DNA of 35,423 bases from Flavobacteriaceae bacterium (GCA_021647405.1 JAKIUU010000027.1:1-35423); one strand, 5' to 3'; positions 1 to 8,061 are shown, counted from the stretch's first letter. Program-made: numbers and translations. Notes: generated by a model from the letters alone, not told the origin.

Positions 1-152
1 CAGATATACGTGCGGGAATTTCACTTTTAATAGCCGCCTTGTCTGCCAATGGCACTAGCACCATTCACAATATTGAACAAATTGACAGAGGTTACGAAGC
101 TATTGATAATAGACTTCGCGCCATTGGTGCAAAAATTACACGGATAGATTAA
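1..152 (+). CDS. murA: UDP-N-acetylglucosamine 1-carboxyvinyltransferase, C-terminal end only
   Basis: The window opens inside this gene; the last 49 codons are read from base 3 to the TAA at 150-152. The peptide contains DIRAGISLLIAAL, then IEQIDRGYE and a basic end (GAKITRID). That is the closing segment of MurA/EPSP-synthase fold enzymes, where the D(L/I)RAG loop helps form the active site. MurA transfers enolpyruvate from PEP to UDP-GlcNAc in the cytoplasm, the first committed step of peptidoglycan synthesis. The catalytic Cys region lies outside the window, so activity cannot be judged. The assignment rests on the DIRAG and RGYE blocks, which are typical of MurA rather than AroA. Confidence 0.85.
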   Translation, partial: DIRAGISLLIAALSANGTSTIHNIEQIDRGYEAIDNRLRAIGAKITRID

Positions 153-257
153 TTTTAAAACACACTTTTTAGAGCTACAGTGACAATTTGACATTACATT
201 ACTATTGGCAAAAAAATTGTTAAGTAAGAGATGACGATAAGAGAATTTATTGATACT

Positions 258-776
258 ATGAGTAAACAAGAAAAAGTACAAGAAGAAAAACCAAAAAATA
301 AAAAAGCGCCAAAAGCTTCAAAAAAGGCTGTAGAGAAAGAGTTACAAGAAGCTTTGCAACAAGAAAAAGATAAATTTTTACGACTTTTTGCAGAGTTCGA
401 AAATTACAAAAAGCGCACAACTAAAGAAAGAATTGAGCTGTATGGCACAGCCAACCAAGAATTAATGACAGTATTGTTACCAATTCTAGACGATTTTGAC
501 AGAGGTTTATTAGAAATTGAAAAATCGGCTGATAAGCCAGTATTAGAAGGTATGACGCTTATTTATAATAAGCTTAATAATATACTAGAACAAAAAGGTT
601 TAAAGAAAATGGAAATCAAACAGGGAGCCGATTTTGATGTTGATTTTCATGAAGCCATAACACAAATCCCTGCCCCATCAAAAAAGCTAAAAGGTAAAAT
701 TATTGATGTTGTTGAAAAAGGCTATAAGCTAAACGAAAAAGTAATTAGATATGCCAAGGTCGTTATTGGCCAGTAG
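258..776 (+). CDS. grpE: GrpE nucleotide exchange factor
   Basis: GrpE releases ADP from DnaK (Hsp70) in the cytosol. The 172-aa product has the family layout: a charged, lysine/glutamate-rich N-terminus, a long helix containing FAEFENYKKRTTKER, then the beta domain with DFDRGLLEIE, the FHEAITQIP block and the closing ARVVIG-like segment KVIRYAKVVIGQ. An in-frame ATG nine codons upstream (231) exists, but MSKQEKVQEEK at 258 matches the usual start of flavobacterial GrpE, so 258 is preferred; no Shine-Dalgarno decides it. dnaJ follows 30 nt downstream, giving the classic grpE-dnaJ co-chaperone pair. No CIRCE-type inverted repeat was seen upstream. Identity is secure; the exact start is less so. 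Confidence 0.93.
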   Translation: MSKQEKVQEEKPKNKKAPKASKKAVEKELQEALQQEKDKFLRLFAEFENYKKRTTKERIELYGTANQELMTVLLPILDDFDRGLLEIEKSADKPVLEGMTLIYNKLNNILEQKGLKKMEIKQGADFDVDFHEAITQIPAPSKKLKGKIIDVVEKGYKLNEKVIRYAKVVIGQ

Positions 777-806
777 TTTAAAACATTTGCAAGCAAAATA
801 CGGTTT

Positions 807-1919
807 ATGAAAAAAGATTATTATGAGGTATTAGGTATTTCGCGTTCTGCGAGTGCGCAAGAGATAAAAAAAGCTTATCGCAAGAAAGCCATTCAGTATC
901 ACCCTGATAAAAATCCAGGAGACACATCGGCAGAAACAAAATTTAAAGAGGCTGCCGAAGCTTATGAAATATTGAGCAATGCCGATAAAAAATCAAGGTA
1001 CGATCAATTTGGTCATCAAGCCTTTGAAGGAAACGGTGGTTTTGGTGGCGGTGGTGCTTCTATGAATATGGAAGATATCTTTAGCCATTTTGGCGATATC
1101 TTTGGCGGTGGTTTTGGTGGCAGCTTTGGTGGCGGTGGCGGCCGTACAGTACGTGTAAAAGGCAGTAATCTTAGAATCCGTGTTAAATTAACACTCGACG
1201 AAATTATAAAAGGTGTCGAAAAAAAGGTTAAAGTAAGGCGTATGGTGCAAGCCAAAGGGGCTACATATAGAACCTGTTCAACCTGTAGCGGAAGCGGTCA
1301 AGTTACGCGTATTACCAATACTATTTTAGGACGTATGCAAACAGCTTCTACCTGTGGTACTTGTAGAGGTGCAGGAAAAATTATTGATAGAAGACCTTCT
1401 GGTGCCGATGCCAATGGCATGGTACATCAAGAAGATACAGTAAGTGTGAGTATTCCTGCCGGGGTTACAGATGGGGTGCAACTTAAAGTTTCTGGCAAAG
1501 GAAATGATGCCCCAGGCAATGGTGTTTCTGGCGATTTATTGGTAGTGATTCAAGAATTACCCCACAACAAATTAAAACGTGAAGGGTTAAATTTGCACTA
1601 CGATTATTATATAAGTATTTCTGAAGCTGTATTAGGCACTTCAAAAGAAATAGACACCCTCTCGGGTGTGGTACGTGTTAAAATCGAATCGGGTACACAA
1701 TCGGGTAAAATATTGCGCTTGCGCGGAAAAGGAGTGCCGAGCCTAGAGCATTATGGCAAAGGCGATTTGTTGATTCATATTAATGTATGGACACCTCAAA
1801 CTTTAACCAAAGAGCAGAAAAAATTCTTTGAAGACGCAAAAAACGATGATAATTTTATTCCCAGTCCTTCGTTAAATGAGAAATCTTTCTTTGATAAGGT
1901 AAAAGACATGTTTTCTTAA
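807..1919 (+). CDS. dnaJ: Molecular chaperone DnaJ with a reduced (two-repeat) zinc region
   Basis: DnaJ (Hsp40) binds unfolded protein and stimulates DnaK ATPase. The 370 aa run in order: J domain at about 1-70 with the HPD triad at 32-34, a Gly/Phe linker at about 74-112, a cysteine region, then the two C-terminal beta-sandwich substrate domains (GTSKEIDTLSG, LRLRGKGVPS). Only two CxxCxGxG repeats are present, CSTCSGSG (157-164) and CGTCRGAG (183-190), where textbook DnaJ has four. That leaves four cysteines, enough for one zinc site instead of two. From memory this reduced form is common in Flavobacteriia, so it is probably lineage-typical rather than damage. The spacing between the repeats, and the rest of the protein, are intact. 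Follows grpE by 30 nt, probably co-transcribed. Confidence 0.93.
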   Translation: MKKDYYEVLGISRSASAQEIKKAYRKKAIQYHPDKNPGDTSAETKFKEAAEAYEILSNADKKSRYDQFGHQAFEGNGGFGGGGASMNMEDIFSHFGDIFGGGFGGSFGGGGGRTVRVKGSNLRIRVKLTLDEIIKGVEKKVKVRRMVQAKGATYRTCSTCSGSGQVTRITNTILGRMQTASTCGTCRGAGKIIDRRPSGADANGMVHQEDTVSVSIPAGVTDGVQLKVSGKGNDAPGNGVSGDLLVVIQELPHNKLKREGLNLHYDYYISISEAVLGTSKEIDTLSGVVRVKIESGTQSGKILRLRGKGVPSLEHYGKGDLLIHINVWTPQTLTKEQKKFFEDAKNDDNFIPSPSLNEKSFFDKVKDMFS

Positions 1920-2016
1920 GCTTACACAGTTTGTGAGAGACTGCTTTATGAGTATTCTTTTTAAGAGATAGCCGTATCGCTGTGCTTCCTATAGCGTTTT
2001 TATTCAAACGGTGAAT

Positions 2017-2556
2017 TTATTCTTCACTAAAAAAACTAAACATACTGCCACCATATTTTTTTGAGTATTCAAAGTGGGGCAGCTCTGATAAATCGGTTTG
2101 TTTGGCATGTTCAATTATTAAATACCCATCTTCTAACAGTAAGTTGCGTTTAAAAACAGTGCTGACAATGCGTTCAAATTGCACATCTGTAAAACTATAG
2201 GGCGGGTCTGTAAAAATAACATCAAAAGTTAGCGGTGTTTTTTCTAAAAACTTATACAGGTCACTTTTTACAGTTGTTATATTTAAATCCAATTGTTTGG
2301 CAGTGGTATTTATAAATTTTAATGTACCCGCTTGTTGGTCAATACTTGTAATATTGTTGCAACCTCTCGAGGCAAACTCAAAACTAATACTGCCTATACC
2401 ACAACACAAATCTAAAACGGCCAATTCACTAAAATAGAAATGGTGGTTTAAGATATTAAATAGGGCTTCTTTGGCAAAATCGGTTGTGGGTCTTATCGAA
2501 TCGTTTTTAGGGGCTATAATGCGCTTTCCCTTATGTTTGCCTGATATAATCCGCAT
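2017..2556 (-). CDS. rsmD: 16S rRNA (guanine-966-N2)-methyltransferase RsmD
   Basis: RsmD methylates N2 of G966 in 16S rRNA using S-adenosylmethionine. The 179-aa protein begins MRIISGKHKGKRI, the hallmark N-terminus of RsmD. The SAM-binding motif is DLCCGIGSISFEFASRG at 49-65 and the catalytic (D/N)PPY motif is DPPY at 117-120, with RPTTDFAKEALFN (22-34) matching the family block before the Rossmann core. It is the last gene of a leftward three-gene group. Its ATG shares the A of the preceding gene's stop (TAATG), indicating translational coupling to the DUF3822 gene. Convergent with dnaJ; the 97-nt gap between them holds only a weak hairpin followed by five T. Confidence 0.93.
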   Translation of the reverse strand: MRIISGKHKGKRIIAPKNDSIRPTTDFAKEALFNILNHHFYFSELAVLDLCCGIGSISFEFASRGCNNITSIDQQAGTLKFINTTAKQLDLNITTVKSDLYKFLEKTPLTFDVIFTDPPYSFTDVQFERIVSTVFKRNLLLEDGYLIIEHAKQTDLSELPHFEYSKKYGGSMFSFFSEE

Positions 2557-3407
2557 TAGTGTTGTTGTAAGAGTGTAAAGAATTTGCGTTTAAGATTTTC
2601 GGATAATGGGAAAAGTACTTTATAATTTAAGTTAAAGCTGTATAATGATACATTTTTAACATAGGAATAAGCCATACTAAATAAGGCGTCATGCGTATTT
2701 ATATTCCCTAATAGATTGAGTTTAAAGATATTTGTATCCAATCCGAGTTGTTCTGCTACATAAAGTATGTAGTAGATAAAATCTTCTTTGCTTGTATAAA
2801 CATAGGTATTGTACAATAAGAGTTTTTGTTTTTTTATAACAATTATCTCGAAATGTGTTTCGCCAATATGGGCAAACATTTCTGTTTCGGTTGCGTGCGT
2901 ATTTGACAATAAATACTGAATAAGGATGCTGGAAAAATGATTGTAAGTAAAACTTCCAAATTTATCAATAAAGAAATTATTGACATTTACATAGGGTATG
3001 TAAACATTTTCTGAATCTAAGATTTCTAAGTTATCAAAATCAAAAAAATCATTTTCTAAAGTTTTTACTGCATAACTTAAATAGGTAGCTAGTTTTTCTT
3101 TGTCGAATAAACTCTTGGGTACCAAAGTAGATAAATTACTTTCGTGACAGACCATTACTTTTTTGAAATTGAGTTTTAACAAGTCAGAATTGTCAAAAAC
3201 AGCTTCTATTTCTTTAAGCAATTCAGTGGGTGAATTGGTTTTAAAAGGATGGTGGTTAAGGGCAATTAAGCCTTCTAAATTGTCGCTGTATATACAAAAA
3301 GAAAATCCATCCAAACTAAGTTGGATGGATAATGTGTACTCTTTTAAAGTGTTTAACTCTAAATTATTCTTTATTAGCGCGTGCTTTTTGTTTTTCGGCT
3401 TTGTCAT
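2556..3407 (-). CDS. DUF3822 family protein
   Basis: A 283-aa cytoplasmic protein with no signal peptide or membrane segment. It has the profile of the Bacteroidota-specific DUF3822 family: an N-terminal YTLSIQLSLDGFSFCIY strand pair, a middle KVMVCHESNLSTLVPKSLFD block and a C-terminal LYNTYVYTSKEDFIYYILYVAEQLGLD segment. The family's position directly upstream of rsmD is the usual one as I recall it. Function is unknown; the repeated LSLDGFSF / ETHFEIIVIKKQKLLLYN strands are reminiscent of an actin-like ATPase fold, but this is only an impression. The start at 3407 lies 44 nt inside the upstream gene. No later ATG is plausible before residue 85, so I accept the overlap. Its stop overlaps the rsmD start by one base. 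Confidence 0.8.
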   Translation of the reverse strand: MTKPKNKKHALIKNNLELNTLKEYTLSIQLSLDGFSFCIYSDNLEGLIALNHHPFKTNSPTELLKEIEAVFDNSDLLKLNFKKVMVCHESNLSTLVPKSLFDKEKLATYLSYAVKTLENDFFDFDNLEILDSENVYIPYVNVNNFFIDKFGSFTYNHFSSILIQYLLSNTHATETEMFAHIGETHFEIIVIKKQKLLLYNTYVYTSKEDFIYYILYVAEQLGLDTNIFKLNLLGNINTHDALFSMAYSYVKNVSLYSFNLNYKVLFPLSENLKRKFFTLLQQH

Positions 3408-4107
3408 ATAATGGCGGCCAGTTACCGTTTGTTACTACATCTTCTAAAGAACCTACAGATAAAAAGGCGCCTCTAACTTCATCACCACCTAGCATCTCTT
3501 TTTCTTGTTTGACGAGCGAAATTTCTTCGCCTTTTAAGACTATGGCTTTATCAACTTTAGCCATAAAAACAGGGACTTTTAAACCTTGTGTTTTTTCTAC
3601 AAAACCAGTTTTTAAATCAAACTTAACATCTGTCCCTGGTACATTCATCATATCTTTGTAGTTTCTATTTTTAAACAGGTTTCTTACAGGTTCGTAACCA
3701 ATAGTATCAACTATTCTGTGTTCTTCTTCAACTGTAATTCGGCCTTTTCTAACAGTAACAACTGTATCTCTATTTTCAATAATGGCAAACTGTGCTGTGT
3801 CAATAAATTTTACTAAATCATCGCCATTAGCAGTATAATTTCCAATTATTTGTTTGTGTGCCAATTCGGCATCTCTAATCATTTTTAAATGATCTACAAC
3901 ATGTGCGTATTTAACAACCTTACTTTTGTTAAAGTTTATAGGCTGCATAATTCCATTATATACGCTGTAACCTAAGAAAATTATTAAGACCCATAATCCA
4001 ACAGAGATAAAAGGTTGATATTTTTTAGGTATAAAAGAAACTATCCCTTTAGCTAAAAACACCGTTAAAGCAAGACCTAGAATAATTAAAAGAATAAATT
4101 GTAACAT
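3364..4107 (-). CDS. Conserved hypothetical membrane-anchored protein
   Basis: I do not recognise a named family. The 247 aa begin with two hydrophobic segments, about 3-26 (FILLIILGLALTVFLAKGIV) and 33-52 (ISVGLWVLIIFLGYSVYNGI), followed by a soluble domain of about 190 residues. The soluble part has acidic and basic strands such as DTVVTVRKGRITVEEEHRIVD and a helix MIRDAELAHKQIIGNYT. With two N-terminal helices the soluble domain probably faces the cytoplasm, but topology is not certain. It is the first gene of the leftward group with DUF3822 and rsmD and overlaps the former by 44 nt, so the three are probably co-expressed. It is divergent from the helicase gene across a 108-nt AT-rich spacer. 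No function is proposed. Confidence 0.7.
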   Translation of the reverse strand: MLQFILLIILGLALTVFLAKGIVSFIPKKYQPFISVGLWVLIIFLGYSVYNGIMQPINFNKSKVVKYAHVVDHLKMIRDAELAHKQIIGNYTANGDDLVKFIDTAQFAIIENRDTVVTVRKGRITVEEEHRIVDTIGYEPVRNLFKNRNYKDMMNVPGTDVKFDLKTGFVEKTQGLKVPVFMAKVDKAIVLKGEEISLVKQEKEMLGGDEVRGAFLSVGSLEDVVTNGNWPPLYDKAEKQKARANKE

Positions 4108-4188
4108 TATTTTTTGTTTTTTATGTGACTGAAGGCAAATCTACAATTTTTTTTTAATCGTAAAAACTTTTAAGCATAAATCAATTAG

Positions 4189-4196
4189 TATCTTTG
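4189..4196 (+). promoter_or_regulatory. Bacteroidota-type -7 promoter box for the helicase gene
   Basis: TATCTTTG fits the TAnnTTTG -7 element used by the primary sigma factor of Bacteroidota and lies 19 nt before the helicase ATG. A -33 TTG at the usual 19-21 nt distance is not clear. The predicted transcript would have a very short leader, which is common in this phylum. Confidence 0.45.
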
Positions 4197-4215
4197 AAAA
4201 ATTATTAAAATAAAT

Positions 4216-5643
4216 ATGATAAAAGCCTCAGAACCTCTAAAAAACCAGCTTTTAGAAAATTTTCAGTTTGAACCAACACAATTGCAACACCTTTTGTTTG
4301 AGCGCATGTCTGAATTTATTTTTAGTACCAATAAAGACGCGCTTTTTTTGTTAAAGGGCTATGCAGGTACAGGTAAAACATCAACTGTTAGTACAGTTGT
4401 AAATAATTTGTGGCGGGCAGGTAAAAAGGCAGTGCTTTTAGCACCAACAGGCAGAGCAGCTAAGGTTATTGCTAATTATTCAAACCGGCAGGCTTTTACA
4501 ATTCATAAAAAAATATACTATCCTAAAAAGAATAAAAGCGGCAATGTGAGTTTTACATTACAAAACAACAAACACAGCGATACCCTTTTTATTGTTGACG
4601 AATCGTCAATGCTTTCCAATTCAAACGGTGAGGCAAAATTATTTGAAAATGGGGGCTTGTTAGACGACTTGATGACTTATGTTTATAATGGCAGAAATTG
4701 TAAACTTGTGCTAATAGGCGATACAGCTCAGTTACCGCCTGTAAAATTAGATACAAGCCCAGCACTTGAAATGGATACTTTGGTTTTTAACTATCAAAAA
4801 GAAGTGGTAGAAATTGAACTTACCGAAGTCATGCGCCAGCATCAAAATTCGGGCATTCTTATCAATGCTACAAATTTGCGAGAACAAATTCAATTCTCAA
4901 ATATAGGTGGTTTTGTTTTTAGTCTGGGATATCCAGACTTAATTAGACTAGAGGATGGTTATGATATTGAAGATGCCATTCAATCGGCTTACGATGATGA
5001 AGGTGTTGAAGACACTGCTTTTATTGTCCGTTCTAATAAGCGTGCCAATCAATACAATCAGCAAATAAGAAGCAAAATAAGGGGTCTTGATAATGAGATT
5101 ACCACGGGCGATTATATTATGGTGGTTAAAAATAATTATTTTTGGCTTGAGCAAAGTTCTGAAGCCGGATTTATTGCCAATGGTGATATTTGTGAAATCA
5201 TGCAAATGCGTAGTACAAAAAAATTATACGGATTTTCTTTTGCCGAAGTAACCGTAAGGATGATTGATTACCCAAATCAGAAGCCTTTTGAAACAGTTTT
5301 GTTGTTAGATACTTTACACTCAGAAACCCCTTCTTTACCTTACGAAGATTCGAACAGATTGTATCAAGAAGTGTCTAAAGATTATGCGCATTTATCATCA
5401 AAATACAGAAAGATGTTGGCCATTAAAAAAAACAAATATTTTAACGCCTTGCAGGTTAAATTTTCGTATGCCATGACCTGTCATAAATCGCAAGGAGGTC
5501 AGTGGAAAACAGTATTTGTAGAACAGCCTTATCTGCCTAGTGGTCAAGATATTGGATATTATAGATGGCTTTATACGGCCATCACACGCGCTCAAGAAAA
5601 ATTGTATTTAATTGGTTTTAAAGAAGAATTTTTTGAATCATAA
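4216..5643 (+). CDS. RecD-like superfamily 1 DNA helicase / AAA ATPase
   Basis: An ATP-driven DNA helicase of the RecD/Pif1-like SF1 group. Motifs in the 475 aa: Walker A GYAGTGKTS (48-56), motif Ia LLAPTGRAA (about 74-82), Walker B VDESSM (about 127-132), motif III IGDTAQLPPV (167-176), motif V around TCHKSQGGQW (about 420-430) and motif VI YTAITRAQEKLYLIG (from about 453). The last two lie in the UvrD_C_2 domain typical of exodeoxyribonuclease V alpha-like proteins. There is no RecB- or RecC-like neighbour and no nuclease domain, so it is a stand-alone RecD-like helicase, widespread in Flavobacteriia, likely acting in repair or recombination; its exact substrate cannot be read from sequence. 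First of a three-gene rightward group; the acyltransferase starts 12 nt after the stop. Confidence 0.88.
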   Translation: MIKASEPLKNQLLENFQFEPTQLQHLLFERMSEFIFSTNKDALFLLKGYAGTGKTSTVSTVVNNLWRAGKKAVLLAPTGRAAKVIANYSNRQAFTIHKKIYYPKKNKSGNVSFTLQNNKHSDTLFIVDESSMLSNSNGEAKLFENGGLLDDLMTYVYNGRNCKLVLIGDTAQLPPVKLDTSPALEMDTLVFNYQKEVVEIELTEVMRQHQNSGILINATNLREQIQFSNIGGFVFSLGYPDLIRLEDGYDIEDAIQSAYDDEGVEDTAFIVRSNKRANQYNQQIRSKIRGLDNEITTGDYIMVVKNNYFWLEQSSEAGFIANGDICEIMQMRSTKKLYGFSFAEVTVRMIDYPNQKPFETVLLLDTLHSETPSLPYEDSNRLYQEVSKDYAHLSSKYRKMLAIKKNKYFNALQVKFSYAMTCHKSQGGQWKTVFVEQPYLPSGQDIGYYRWLYTAITRAQEKLYLIGFKEEFFES

Positions 5644-5655
5644 GAAGTTAAAAAA

Positions 5656-6210
5656 ATGAAGAGGATAATAGCAAATCTTATATTATTTATAAGCCGTTGG
5701 AAAGTCGATTACCCCACACAATTTATGATTGATAAATGTGTCATGATTGCAGCACCACACACCTCAAATTGGGATTTAATGTATGCCGTTGCTGTTTACT
5801 GGAAAAAAGGTATAAAGGCCAAGTTTTTAATTAAAGATTCTTATACCAAAGGTAAATTGGGTTTTATCTTTACTTGGTTGGGCGCCTTGGGTATTGACAG
5901 GAGCAAACACACCAATTTTGTAGATTATGCGGCAGATTTATTAAAATCATCAGACAAGTTGGTTTTATTGGTGCCAGCCGAAGGAACGCGAAAATGGGTA
6001 AAAAAATGGAAAACAGGATTTTATCACATTGACAGTCAAGCGGAGGTACCTGTTGCTTTGGGTTTTTTAGATTATAAAAACAAAGTAGCTGGCGTTGGGG
6101 GTTTGTATTATTTAACAGATAACTTTAATGTTGATATGGATATCATCCAAACTTTTTATCTGTCCAAAACGGCAAAACATCCAAAACAATATAATAAGAC
6201 GATTTATTAA
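5656..6210 (+). CDS. PlsC-type 1-acyl-sn-glycerol-3-phosphate acyltransferase-like protein
   Basis: A short (184 aa) lysophospholipid acyltransferase-family protein. The HX4D catalytic motif is HTSNWD (35-40). The acceptor-binding block that is normally EGTR in a PEGTR context appears as PAEGTR (107-112) followed by KWVKKWKTGFYHIDSQA, matching the FPEGTRSR...KKGF region of the family. A substrate-loop Arg is present in LGALGIDRSKHTN. It probably acylates a lysophosphatidate or related lipid at the inner membrane. The protein is shorter than E. coli PlsC (about 245 aa) and has no strong membrane helix, so it may be peripheral; the acyl acceptor is uncertain. Sits 12 nt after the helicase and 19 nt before the nucleotidase lipoprotein. 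Confidence 0.8.
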   Translation: MKRIIANLILFISRWKVDYPTQFMIDKCVMIAAPHTSNWDLMYAVAVYWKKGIKAKFLIKDSYTKGKLGFIFTWLGALGIDRSKHTNFVDYAADLLKSSDKLVLLVPAEGTRKWVKKWKTGFYHIDSQAEVPVALGFLDYKNKVAGVGGLYYLTDNFNVDMDIIQTFYLSKTAKHPKQYNKTIY

Positions 6211-6229
6211 AAATAAAATATTCAAAAAA

Positions 6230-7741
6230 ATGAAATTCCAAAAGTACTTACTAGGTCTGTGTATTATTTTACTTGTTTCTTCTTGTAAAAAAAATACTAA
6301 AATAAATGTAACCTTATTACAATTAAATGATGTGTACGAAATTTCTGCTTTAGAAGGCGGTAAAGTTGGCGGTATGGCAAGGGTAAAAACAGTGTATAAC
6401 AAACTTTTAAAAGAAAATCCAGATACTTATATTCTTATGGCAGGCGATTTTTTAAACCCATCGCTTTTAGGTACTTTAAAATACAAGGGCGACCGAATTC
6501 GAGGCAAACAAATAATTGAGGTTATGAATGCTTTACCTGTAAAGCTGGCTACTTTTGGAAATCATGAATTCGATTTAAAATATCCCGATTTACAAAAGCG
6601 TTTAAACGAATCAACTTTCGATTGGGTTTCTGCCAATGCCAAACATAATGTGAATGACAGTATCAATCTTTTTTATAAAATACAAAACAATAAAAAGAAA
6701 GCCCTTTTCGAAACATATATTTTAAATATCAATCAGAAAAATAAAGAATTTAAAATTGGTTTTTTAAGCCTGACAATAGATTCAAATAAAAAAGATTATG
6801 TTAATTATGAAGAGAGGATTACTTCTGCAAAACGCGTTTATAAGGGCCTAAAATCGCAAACTGATCTTGTTTTGGGTTTTACACACCTAACAAAAGCATC
6901 AGACCGCGAATTGTTAAAAAAATTCCCCAATGTACCACTGATTATGGGCGGACATGAGCATACCAATATGTTTTTAACCGAAGGTAATTCGCATATTGCA
7001 AAAGCCGATGCCAATGCCAAATCGGTATATGTGCACCGCCTTCAATTTGATACCAAGACCAAGAAAACAACAATTAAATCTACTTTGGTTTTTTTAGATT
7101 CAACGGTAGCGCAAAATTCACAAATATTAAAAATTGTAAATAAGTGGAATGCCATTCAAGAGGCCCAACTTAAAGGGGTTATAAAAAATCCAGAAGCCGT
7201 GGTTTATGACAGCAAAATTCCACTTGATGGACGTGATACACCCATCCGATCTGTGCAAACAAATTTGGGGCAAATTATTGCTAAAAGTATGTTTGTAGCC
7301 TCAAAAAAACAAGCCGATTGTGCTTTTGTTAATGGGGGTTCTATAAGACTTGATGACGTTTTGGTTGGCGAAATAACGGGTGTTGATATTTTCCGTGTTT
7401 TGCCTTTTGGCGGAAGCGTTTATGAGGCCGATGTTAAAGGGCAGTTGCTAAAAGAAGTTTTAGGTTTCGGACAGAATGCTGCTGGTACAGGTGCTTATTT
7501 ACAGCGCTATAATGCCAACTTTGAAAATGGAAAATGGTTGGTAAACGGTAAAATTATTAAGGCAGACAAAACGTATCACATTGTCCTTTCAGATTATTTG
7601 ATGAAAGGTTTTGACATTCCGATGCTCAAACCGTCAAATCCAATGGTGCTAAAAGTATATAAACCCATTATGACCGATACCACAGATATTAGAGCCGATA
7701 TCCGCAAAACGGTTATTTCGTTTTTGAAATCGGATAAGTAA
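6230..7741 (+). CDS. 5'-nucleotidase / metallophosphoesterase lipoprotein
   Basis: A secreted lipoprotein of the UshA/5'-nucleotidase family (503 aa). Start 6230 is chosen because it gives a lipoprotein signal, MKFQKYLLGLCIILLVSSC, with the lipidated Cys at 19; the open frame reaches back to 6128 but overlaps the previous gene. N-terminal metal-binding domain: NDVYE (33-37), AGDFLNPS (71-78), GNHEFD (110-115), FTHL (217-220) and GGHEH (240-244). C-terminal nucleotide-binding domain: TNLGQIIA (about 344-351), NGGSIR (368-373) and DIFRVLPFGG. In most relatives the first motif is NDxH; the metal-ligand His is Tyr here, a variant I associate with the CG11883-like subgroup. Likely removes phosphate from nucleotides outside the cytoplasm. 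Substrate not determined. Confidence 0.88.
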   Translation: MKFQKYLLGLCIILLVSSCKKNTKINVTLLQLNDVYEISALEGGKVGGMARVKTVYNKLLKENPDTYILMAGDFLNPSLLGTLKYKGDRIRGKQIIEVMNALPVKLATFGNHEFDLKYPDLQKRLNESTFDWVSANAKHNVNDSINLFYKIQNNKKKALFETYILNINQKNKEFKIGFLSLTIDSNKKDYVNYEERITSAKRVYKGLKSQTDLVLGFTHLTKASDRELLKKFPNVPLIMGGHEHTNMFLTEGNSHIAKADANAKSVYVHRLQFDTKTKKTTIKSTLVFLDSTVAQNSQILKIVNKWNAIQEAQLKGVIKNPEAVVYDSKIPLDGRDTPIRSVQTNLGQIIAKSMFVASKKQADCAFVNGGSIRLDDVLVGEITGVDIFRVLPFGGSVYEADVKGQLLKEVLGFGQNAAGTGAYLQRYNANFENGKWLVNGKIIKADKTYHIVLSDYLMKGFDIPMLKPSNPMVLKVYKPIMTDTTDIRADIRKTVISFLKSDK

Positions 7742-7963
7742 TACTAAAGGAGATTCATATAAAATGGATTATAGGCTTGCCCATTGTTTTATAGGAATGT
7801 GGGGAAGGACTTTGACTCATATTGAGTTTAGATGTTTAAGAATTAATGATATTTTACCGCTGTAACTGTATTCTTTCTCCATCAGATTTTTTAAAATTTA
7901 TATTTTCGCTTCCAATGCACTTTAAATGAATTAGATAAAATTTCTACCAGCTTAATTTAAATC

Positions 7964-7988
7964 CTTATTTAAAATAATTCTAAATAAG
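7964..7988. promoter_or_regulatory. Fur-family-like operator, upstream copy
   Basis: A 25-bp near-perfect palindrome centred on 7976 (half-sites CTTATTTAaAAT and ATTcTAAATAAG; 11 of 12 base pairs match). The core TTAAAATAATTCTAA has the 7-1-7 form of Fur/PerR-superfamily boxes. It lies just upstream of the predicted promoter and matches the second copy at 8032 in 21 of 25 positions. The regulator and its metal are inferred, not known. Confidence 0.6.
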
Positions 7989-8012
7989 CTTTTTTTGTAA
8001 GAGAAATAGTAA

Positions 8013-8020
8013 TAATTTTG
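8013..8020 (+). promoter_or_regulatory. Bacteroidota-type -7 promoter box for the porin unit
   Basis: TAATTTTG matches TAnnTTTG. The nearest TTG upstream (7995-7997) is 15 nt away, shorter than the usual 19-21, so the -33 is uncertain. Predicted transcription start is near 8027, between the two palindromes and about 35 nt before the porin ATG. Confidence 0.45.
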
Positions 8021-8031
8021 TATTAAAATTA

Positions 8032-8056
8032 ACTATTTATAATCATTCTAAATAAG
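8032..8056. promoter_or_regulatory. Fur-family-like operator, downstream copy
   Basis: Second copy of the palindrome, centred on 8044 (68 bp, between six and seven helical turns, from the first centre). The core TTATAATCATTCTAA differs at one position from the Bacillus PerR consensus TTATAATnATTATAA. Its 3' half ATTCTAAATAAG is identical to the first copy. It ends 5 bp before the porin start codon, so a bound repressor would sit over the 5' leader. Confidence 0.6.
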
Positions 8057-8061
8057 AAGTA

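Larger units (their letters stand above)
7742..8061 (+). other. Intergenic regulatory region upstream of the porin unit
   Basis: About 320 bases without a credible gene. The first half has only a weak imperfect hairpin near 7757-7794 (AT-rich, no T-tract). The second half carries the promoter and the two 25-bp palindromes listed separately. No ORF of useful length with a plausible start was found on either strand. Confidence 0.6.

Noticed and set aside
1016..1255. Minus-strand proline-rich open frame opposite dnaJ
   Set aside because: Its PPPPK pattern is simply the complement of the Gly-rich linker codons of DnaJ.
1920..2016. Bidirectional terminator between dnaJ and rsmD
   Set aside because: Only a 4-bp CGCT/AGCG stem precedes five T; too weak to call.
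4216..7741. A phage-defence module made of the helicase, acyltransferase and nucleotidase
   Set aside because: The three are common Flavobacteriia chromosomal genes; the nucleotidase is an exported lipoprotein and no nuclease or sensor domain accompanies the helicase.
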